Source: Flavobacteriales bacterium (GTDB lineage: Bacteria > Bacteroidota > Bacteroidia > Flavobacteriales_D > Sanyastnellaceae). Taken from it: DNA of 40,525 nucleotides. The stretch lies in assembly GCA_030828175.1 (NCBI GenBank), contig JAURDB010000006.1, positions 1 through 40,525 on the forward strand. Direction: 5' to 3'. Of this stretch, positions 35,127-40,525 are shown piece after piece; within the stretch, counting starts at the first letter, position 1; every line of letters begins with the position of its first letter. The notes beneath the pieces were generated by a model, which saw nothing but the letters and a program-made list of their open reading frames with translations, was not told where the DNA came from and made no database searches. Both the position numbers and the translations under genes were made by a program.

Positions 35127-36389
35127 ATGGGATGTGCCTCGTGCAAGAAAGGGGAGGATGGCAAGCCGTTGGGTTGCCGTTCCAATGGCAATTGTGGCAA
35201 TTGCGGTTGTGACACCATGACGGTGTTCGACTGGCTGGATGGGGTGCCAATCCCTGAGGGTCAACGTCCCTTTGACATTGTCGAGATCCGCTTCAAGCGC
35301 AACCGGAAAGGATACTATCGAATCGGGCAGGGCCGAAGGGTGCAAACGGGGGATGTGGCCGTAGTCGACGCCAATCCGGGGGAGGACTTGGGCATCGTTT
35401 CCCTGACCGGCGAACTGGTCCGGGCCCAGATGAAAGCCAAGGGGGTCAAGGATACCCACGAGATAAAAAGGGTCATTCGCAAGGCGGAAATGACGGACAT
35501 CACGGCCTGGCAGGCCGCCCGTAACCGGGAGCAGGATACCTTGACCAAGGCCCGAGGCATCATTGCGGAACACAAGCTCGAGATGAAACTCGGCGATGTG
35601 GAATTCCAAGGGGACGGCGGAAAATGCACTTTCTATTACACCGCGGAGCAACGGGTGGACTTCCGCGAACTGGTGAAGGCCCTGGCGGGTGCCTTCAAGG
35701 TGCGGGTGGAGATGAAGCAGATTGGCGCCCGTCAGGAGTCAGCGCGCATCGGTGGCATCGGCGTCTGTGGTCGGGAGTTGTGTTGCTCGACCTGGTTGAC
35801 CGACTTCCGGAGCGTTTCGACCGGTGCAGCCCGCTATCAGCAGCTGTCTCTGAATCCGCAAAAACTCGCTGGCCAATGCGGCAAGCTGAAGTGCTGCCTC
35901 AATTTCGAATTGGACCAATACAAGGAGGCGGTGGCTCAATTTCCTCCGCCCAGCACCAAGCTGATGACCCGAAAGGGCAAGGCGGGTCATTTCAAGACCG
36001 ACATTTTCGGGGGCCGTATGTGGTTTCAGTATTTCGATGATCCAACCGCATCGCCCATTCCCATCGATCTCGAAGACGTGCGCCTCATCATGGAGATGAA
36101 CGCCAAAGGAGAAAAGCCGGACGACTTGCAGGGCTATGCCGTTGTGGAAGAGGCGGCTCCCGAGGATGCGCTTTATGGAGACGTCGTCGGACAGGATGAT
36201 GTCAAGCGTTTTGATTCTACTGTGCGCAGTGGAAAGGGCGGCCGCAATCGCAATCGACGGAAAGGGCGGCCTGATCAACGTGAAGAAAAGGCAGTGACCG
36301 CAGGAGGCACCGGCGAAAAAGGACCTTCAGGCCAGCGTCGCAAGAAGAGAAGGAGGGGCAAGGGTCCAGACAAACCGTCCAAGGCATGA
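35127..36389 (+). CDS. ricT: PSP1-domain regulator of the RicT/YaaT family
   Basis: This 420-residue cytoplasmic protein has a PSP1 C-terminal domain. The conserved cysteines are seen as GVCGRELCC (Cys214, 219, 220) and CGKLKCC (Cys251, 256, 257). The N-terminus adds a cysteine-rich segment (Cys3, 6, 17, 23, 26, 28), and the C-terminus is a lysine/arginine-rich tail from about residue 365. In Bacillus the homologue RicT is part of an iron-sulfur Ric complex acting on RNase Y-dependent RNA processing; the role here is inferred from that. The order holB-ricT-gldH is typical of Bacteroidota. The stop overlaps the gldH start (ATGA). Confidence 0.9.
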   Translation: MGCASCKKGEDGKPLGCRSNGNCGNCGCDTMTVFDWLDGVPIPEGQRPFDIVEIRFKRNRKGYYRIGQGRRVQTGDVAVVDANPGEDLGIVSLTGELVRAQMKAKGVKDTHEIKRVIRKAEMTDITAWQAARNREQDTLTKARGIIAEHKLEMKLGDVEFQGDGGKCTFYYTAEQRVDFRELVKALAGAFKVRVEMKQIGARQESARIGGIGVCGRELCCSTWLTDFRSVSTGAARYQQLSLNPQKLAGQCGKLKCCLNFELDQYKEAVAQFPPPSTKLMTRKGKAGHFKTDIFGGRMWFQYFDDPTASPIPIDLEDVRLIMEMNAKGEKPDDLQGYAVVEEAAPEDALYGDVVGQDDVKRFDSTVRSGKGGRNRNRRKGRPDQREEKAVTAGGTGEKGPSGQRRKKRRRGKGPDKPSKA

Positions 36390-36862
36390 GAATCGCTCGG
36401 CTTTCGTTGGGCTTCTTGCCTGTTCTGATTGCGGTTCTGATGGGGTGTGGCCCAGGACCGGTTGCATCGGATTCAGCCCCTGTCGATCCCAAGGGCTGGG
36501 CTTCTCAAGACACCATCCGGTTGAGCTTCGAAGTCAACCAGCCCGAGCACAGGCACGATATGCAGTTGGGGCTTCGGCACAATGCAGAATATCCGTTCTC
36601 CAACCTTTACTTGTTTGTGCGACTCACCTATCCCAATGGCCGCACGTTGACGGACACCTTGGCCTGCCCATTGGCCGCTCCAGATGGACAGTGGTACGGG
36701 CAAGGCGACCGCTGGATCGATCACCGGATCGGCTACAAGAAGGGCGTGGCTTTTCCGCTTGCTGGACCCTATGAGTTGGAGGTTGTGCACGCCATGCGAA
36801 CCGATCCATTGCCCGGCATCAGTGACATCCGCTTTGCACTGTTCGATGTGAATCCAGGATGA
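36386..36862 (+). CDS. gldH: Gliding motility lipoprotein GldH
   Basis: This 158-residue protein has a lipoprotein signal ending in a lipobox (VLMGC, Cys21). The mature part has the GldH pattern RHNAEYPFSNLYLFVRLTYPNGRTLTDTLACPLA, DGQWYGQG and KKGVAFPLAGPYELEVVHAMR. GldH is needed for gliding in Flavobacterium but is also found in non-gliding Bacteroidota, so motility is not proven. It is coupled to ricT by an ATGA overlap and ends one base before the convergent rhodanese gene. Confidence 0.92.
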   Translation: MRIARLSLGFLPVLIAVLMGCGPGPVASDSAPVDPKGWASQDTIRLSFEVNQPEHRHDMQLGLRHNAEYPFSNLYLFVRLTYPNGRTLTDTLACPLAAPDGQWYGQGDRWIDHRIGYKKGVAFPLAGPYELEVVHAMRTDPLPGISDIRFALFDVNPG

Positions 36863-36863
36863 T

Positions 36864-37355
36864 TCACTCCTTGGAAGGCAGGTCGACCGGTGGTGCGTTT
36901 GATACATCGCGGCCTGCATCTTCCCAGCCATAGAATCCGTCGCGCAGGTTGTAGACCTCTTTGAACCCATGCTGGGTCAAAAAAGCCATGGCGTCCGCAC
37001 TCCGCCCCCCTGCTGCGCAATAGACCGCAATCGGCCTGTCCTTTGGGAGGGCCTGTGCCTTGGCCGGAAAGTCATCTTCCAGAAAGTCGAGGAAGCAAGC
37101 ACCTTCAATGTGCCCGGCATTCCACTCACGGTCCGTGCGGACATCGAGCAGGAGCAAATTGGGGCGTTCCGCGATGAGAGCGAGCAGTTCAACATCGCTG
37201 ATGTCACGGGCCACGGAGGTCTCTGGTTGGCTGGATTCGGTCACATCCTCGGACGCAGCCCCTCCTGCGCATCCGGACACCTCGATGGAAACCAAGGCCA
37301 TCACAAACACCAGCATCAGAGGGAAAATAGGGGAGTGCATGGAGGGTAACTTCAT
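36864..37355 (-). CDS. Rhodanese-domain lipoprotein
   Basis: This 163-residue protein begins with a hydrophobic segment and a lipobox (EVSGC, Cys29), so it is probably membrane-anchored outside the cytoplasm. The rhodanese domain spans about residues 52-145: LLLLDVRTDREWNAGHIEGA, and the active-site loop CAAGGRS with Cys113. Rhodaneses move sulfur or handle persulfides; the substrate is unknown. The ATG at 37355 was chosen over an upstream in-frame ATG at 37379 because the -7-like box at 37361-37368 lies between them. The ATG at 37340 is another possibility. Confidence 0.88.
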   Translation of the reverse strand: MKLPSMHSPIFPLMLVFVMALVSIEVSGCAGGAASEDVTESSQPETSVARDISDVELLALIAERPNLLLLDVRTDREWNAGHIEGACFLDFLEDDFPAKAQALPKDRPIAVYCAAGGRSADAMAFLTQHGFKEVYNLRDGFYGWEDAGRDVSNAPPVDLPSKE

Positions 37356-37360
37356 GGGAA

Positions 37361-37368
37361 TAAATGTA
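37361..37368 (-). promoter_or_regulatory. TACATTTA -7-like box upstream of the rhodanese gene
   Basis: On the minus strand this differs from TAnnTTTG only at the last base and ends 5 bases before the ATG at 37355, again pointing to a very short leader. No -33 TTG is evident. Confidence 0.35.
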
Positions 37369-37440
37369 GTCTCTTCCATCGTTCATTCCCCCGTTGAAGG
37401 GGCTTGCGACGGAGGAAGTCCCCACCCACAAGAGCGGGTG

Positions 37441-37448
37441 TATCTTTT
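37441..37448 (+). promoter_or_regulatory. TATCTTTT -7-like box upstream of the M43 protease gene
   Basis: TATCTTTTGG resembles the -7 box with one extra T. It lies 20 bases before the ATG at 37469, in the 113-bp divergent gap between the rhodanese and protease genes. Confidence 0.35.
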
Positions 37449-37468
37449 GGGCCTGCAAGTAAAAGTCG

Positions 37469-39562
37469 ATGCCCACCTCCCATAGCCTGAACGTCTTTCT
37501 AGGACTGTCCTTCGTCTTCATTGGATCGTTTTTGAACGGACAGTCTCCCTTGCCTTGCGGCCAAAACGAGGCCCAAGCCGCTTTTGATGCAGCATACCCA
37601 GACGCTGCGCAAGCCCGAATCGCTGCGGAACACGGCACCCGTGAAAAGGCCAATGAGCTCTTGCAAAGGGGAGGGGAGGACAACGAGTTGTACATCATCC
37701 CGGTGGTCTTCCATGTCATTCATGACAACGGAGAAGAGAACATTTCTGACGTTCAAATCCATGATGCCATGGACATCCTCAATGCGGATTTCAGGCAGAT
37801 GAATGCGGATACCGGACAGATCGTAGCAGGTTTCTGGGACATCGCAGCAGATGTGGATGTGGAGTTTCGACTTGCCAAGCGCGATCCGGAGGGAAACTGT
37901 CATTCAGGAATCAACCGCATTGAAGATGAGCTGACCTATGAGGGCAACAATGAAATGAAGCAGCTCATTCATTGGCCGCGCCAGAGCTACATGAACGTGT
38001 ATGTGGCGGCAAGTGCAGCAGGAGCGGCAGGCTATACCAATTACCCGTCGGACTGGGGGGCCAATACAGACGGCATCGTTTTGAGGCACGACTACGTAGG
38101 CAGCATTGGAACGAGCAACCCCTACCGAAGTCGCACCCTGACCCATGAATGTGGACACTGGCTGAATTTGCCACATACGTGGGGGAGCTCAAACAGCCCG
38201 AACGAAGAGGACAACTGTGACATCGATGACGGCGTCGATGATACCCCGATGTGCCTGGGCAGTCCCGTGGGACTGTGTGACCTGGACCGCACGACCTGTG
38301 GTTCTTTGGACAATGTCCAGAACTATATGGAGTACAGCTATTGCAGCAAGATGTACACCTTGGGCCAGCGGGCCCGGATGCGGATTGCGCTGAACAACGA
38401 CATCGCAGACCGGGACCAGCTTTGGACGGAACAGAACCTCGAAGAGACGGGGGTTTTCGAAGAAGAGCTGCTGTGCAAGGCACAGTTTGCGGTGGACCGC
38501 AGGGAGGTCTGTTTGGGAGAAGCGGTGCAGTTCACCGACGCGAGTTTCTTCGGCGTTACCACTTGGTCTTGGGATTTCGGCGATGGCACCACTTTGACGG
38601 GCTCCTCGGAGTCCCTTCATAAGAATCCCCAGCATTTCTACCAGCAGGCAGGGGAGTTCGAGGTGTATTTGACCGTATCCAATGAAACGGGGGAGGTGAC
38701 TTCTGAGGATCCGGTATTGATCCGTGTCCTCGACAATGGAATGTTGCCCTCTCCCATGCAGGACGGCTTCGAAGCGGGCGAAGGGCCGTGGAGCGCAGGC
38801 CAATGGGTGGTGAGCACCCTCGCAGGTGAGCCTTGGCAGATCAGGGAGACCACCGGCTATTCAGGAGAGCGCTCCCTGTACGTGCGGAACCGCCAGAATG
38901 AGGGAGGGGAAATTACCCGCGTGACTTCCACCACGTTCGATGCAGAGGGCATGGCAGCGGTATTCATCGGCTACAAATACGCCTATTGCCACCGCACAAC
39001 CGGCGAGACGGATGACCGACTCAAGCTTCAGGTCAGCAAGGATTGCGGCGAATCCTGGAACACCCGGCAGTTCCACCGCGGCATCATCGACCTTCCTACC
39101 GCCGAGGCCCACGGCGGAAATTTCTATCCTTCCGGAACGGATGAGTGGACGGGCCACCTGGAGGAAGTGGACAACGAAATCTACATGGTGCCCAACCTGA
39201 GGATTCGATTTGAATTCGAGTCAAAAGGGGGCAACAATGTTTTCCTCGACAACATCAACGTGTACGGAGTGGACTCGCTTGGCAATGTCCAGACACTGGT
39301 TGGAAACCCTGCAGAGGAGTTCCTGACACTGGAGCTCTATCCCAACCCAACGAATGATGTCGCTACTGTCTGGGCCACCTGGCCGGGGCAGGACGCAGTG
39401 CTTACCGTTCGCGATGCAGCGGGTCGACTCGTTCACAGCGAACGAATGGCCGGAAACGGAGGCCGCCGCATCTCCCTCCAAGGTTTGGCACCGGGCGTGC
39501 ACCTCGTCGAGTTGAATGCGGCGGACCTGAGGATGGTCAAGCGCCTGTTGGTCTGGCGCTGA
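37469..39562 (+). CDS. Secreted M43 (cytophagalysin-type) metalloprotease with PKD and T9SS sorting domain
   Basis: This 697-residue protein has a signal peptide (residues 1-24, LGLSFVFIGSFLNGQ). The M43 catalytic domain has the zinc motif HECGHWLNLPH (His226, Glu227, His230, His236) and a Met-turn (NYMEYS, Met287). A PKD domain follows (residues ~338-410, WSWDFGDG), then an unassigned beta region, and a type IX secretion sorting domain at the C-terminus (LYPNPTNDVATV to the end MVKRLLVWR). It is expected to be exported through T9SS and released or surface-attached to digest protein. No T9SS machinery is in the window. It ends 6 bases before the convergent peroxidase gene. Confidence 0.95.
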   Translation: MPTSHSLNVFLGLSFVFIGSFLNGQSPLPCGQNEAQAAFDAAYPDAAQARIAAEHGTREKANELLQRGGEDNELYIIPVVFHVIHDNGEENISDVQIHDAMDILNADFRQMNADTGQIVAGFWDIAADVDVEFRLAKRDPEGNCHSGINRIEDELTYEGNNEMKQLIHWPRQSYMNVYVAASAAGAAGYTNYPSDWGANTDGIVLRHDYVGSIGTSNPYRSRTLTHECGHWLNLPHTWGSSNSPNEEDNCDIDDGVDDTPMCLGSPVGLCDLDRTTCGSLDNVQNYMEYSYCSKMYTLGQRARMRIALNNDIADRDQLWTEQNLEETGVFEEELLCKAQFAVDRREVCLGEAVQFTDASFFGVTTWSWDFGDGTTLTGSSESLHKNPQHFYQQAGEFEVYLTVSNETGEVTSEDPVLIRVLDNGMLPSPMQDGFEAGEGPWSAGQWVVSTLAGEPWQIRETTGYSGERSLYVRNRQNEGGEITRVTSTTFDAEGMAAVFIGYKYAYCHRTTGETDDRLKLQVSKDCGESWNTRQFHRGIIDLPTAEAHGGNFYPSGTDEWTGHLEEVDNEIYMVPNLRIRFEFESKGGNNVFLDNINVYGVDSLGNVQTLVGNPAEEFLTLELYPNPTNDVATVWATWPGQDAVLTVRDAAGRLVHSERMAGNGGRRISLQGLAPGVHLVELNAADLRMVKRLLVWR

Positions 39563-39568
39563 TTGCCC

Positions 39569-40525
39569 TCATCCGGGATCACTGCAACCCAGATCCAGGC
39601 TGGACTGCGGATCGCTGTTCGGGAAACAGTTTCCACTGAGGGTCGATGACGGCACGTACCGGTCGAGAGATCCATCGTAGAGGGCATCGGCCAAGAAGTA
39701 GTACAAGGAACGTTCCTGTTGCTCTGTCAGCTCCACCGCCTGGTAATCGGCTGAGAGGAAGGACTGGGCCTCGGGCTTCCCACATTCTCCACTGACCTTG
39801 TACCGGATTACATCTTCCAAGTTGTAGAAGGTGCCGCCGTGTCCATAGAAGGGGCTGTCTTTGAGGTTGTACAGTTGGGGCGTCTTGAAGGCGTGCTTGT
39901 CTCCTTCTTGCCCGGTGAATCCACCCCTTCCAAGGGCGAGTTGACCTCCGGAAAGACCATAGGTGTCGATTCCGGCGTCCAAGTCCTCGATCCCCGGCAT
40001 ATCGGGCATTCCGAGGGCGTGGAAACCGCCGTCCGTGAGGCCTGGACCGTTGTGGCAAGTGCCACAGTTGGCAGCACCGAAGAACACCATGGCACCGTCC
40101 TTTTGCTGGTCCGTCATGGCCGTGTGTTCACCCCTCAACCACCGCTGGAAGGGAGACTCTGACGCCATGATGGTCCGTTCGTAAGCGGCGATGGCCAGCC
40201 CCGCAGTCTCCACTGTGTACCGCTCGTCTTCGGGGAAATCGGGGAAAGCAGCATCAAACAGGGCCACATAGCCGGGCATGTGATCGAAGAATTCGGCGTC
40301 GGGGGCCATCCTGTGCACGGTAAGGCCGGCGATGGCCTGGGTCTCGAGACCGGCGTAGCCGAGGTAGTTCACCGCCAATGGGGTGCCTTCGGTCCAGTTG
40401 GCCTCGGTTCCGGCATTCGGACCGTGAGCGCCGAATTGACCGTTCCACAGCACCACAGGGGTGAACGCGCCATTCATTGCGGTGGGCGTCCGCATGGGTT
40501 GACGGTCAATCGCAGCAGGGTCGTA
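39569..40525 (-). CDS. Di-haem cytochrome c peroxidase/MauG-type protein (partial, N-terminus beyond window)
   Basis: The frame is open to the right edge, giving 318 C-terminal residues. It contains the RTPTAMNGAFTPVVLWNGQFG stretch typical of bacterial di-haem peroxidases and one haem site CGTCH (bases 40052-40066), the C-terminal haem. The first haem motif must lie outside the window. A second family region reads FKTPQLYNLKDSPFYGHGG. These periplasmic enzymes reduce hydrogen peroxide or oxidise protein residues (MauG). Which one applies cannot be told from this part. Confidence 0.9.
   Translation of the reverse strand, partial: YDPAAIDRQPMRTPTAMNGAFTPVVLWNGQFGAHGPNAGTEANWTEGTPLAVNYLGYAGLETQAIAGLTVHRMAPDAEFFDHMPGYVALFDAAFPDFPEDERYTVETAGLAIAAYERTIMASESPFQRWLRGEHTAMTDQQKDGAMVFFGAANCGTCHNGPGLTDGGFHALGMPDMPGIEDLDAGIDTYGLSGGQLALGRGGFTGQEGDKHAFKTPQLYNLKDSPFYGHGGTFYNLEDVIRYKVSGECGKPEAQSFLSADYQAVELTEQQERSLYYFLADALYDGSLDRYVPSSTLSGNCFPNSDPQSSLDLGCSDPG

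Overview
This window comes from a GC-rich member of the Bacteroidota, most likely a Flavobacteriales-type (Cryomorphaceae/Schleiferiaceae-like) bacterium. The evidence is a gliding lipoprotein GldH, a type IX secretion sorting tail on an M43 protease, an IPExxxVDY-family protein, a five-repeat DUF349 protein, the long two-domain form of IspG, RF2 with an SPY tripeptide, and promoter-like TAnnTTTG/TAnnTTCG elements instead of sigma70-type boxes. The genus cannot be fixed from the sequence alone.

Layout. 1-4730 (minus): the N-terminal 1576 codons of a giant secreted surface protein built from cysteine/aspartate-rich repeats (four units at an exact 153-bp period), a duplicated ~110-residue module and HYR/Ig-like domains; it runs off the left edge. 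4926-7733 (minus): leuS. 7803-8942 (plus): a small polysaccharide deacetylase and an orphan receiver protein. 8899-10686 (minus): the DUF349 protein. 10715-25975 (plus): a dense run of mostly housekeeping genes: recX, prfB, fumC, a possible small lipoprotein, manC, mlaE-mlaF, an iodotyrosine-deiodinase-like flavoprotein, acpP-fabF-rnc, IPExxxVDY, pyk, ileS, a TraR/DksA-like protein and lspA. 25967-27934 (minus): ispG. 28133-36862 (plus): a VWA protein and its AAA+ partner, recO, a TonB-dependent receptor, holB, ricT and gldH. 36864-37355 (minus): a rhodanese lipoprotein. 37469-39562 (plus): a secreted M43 metalloprotease. 39569-right edge (minus): a di-haem cytochrome c peroxidase/MauG-type protein, cut by the window.

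How the genes work together. The core is translation (LeuS, IleS, RF2), fatty-acid synthesis (AcpP, FabF), central metabolism (Pyk, FumC), isoprenoids (IspG), lipoprotein and envelope maintenance (LspA, MlaEF, ManC), and DNA maintenance (RecO, RecX, HolB). Surface and secreted functions lie at both ends. Genes are packed very tightly, with several ATGA or TTGA stop-start overlaps and several convergent pairs that overlap or nearly touch. No gene-free stretch exceeds 300 bases; the longest gaps are about 198 bp (27935-28132) and 195 bp (4731-4925). I saw no rRNA, tRNA, CRISPR array, insertion sequence or phage gene.

Most of the window is ordinary core genome. The parts most worth a second look are the iodotyrosine-deiodinase-like gene with all three substrate-clamp residues, the recurrent TATCTTCG promoter-like element (which implies nearly leaderless mRNAs for some genes), the repeat-rich surface protein, and the VWA/AAA+ pair of unknown function.
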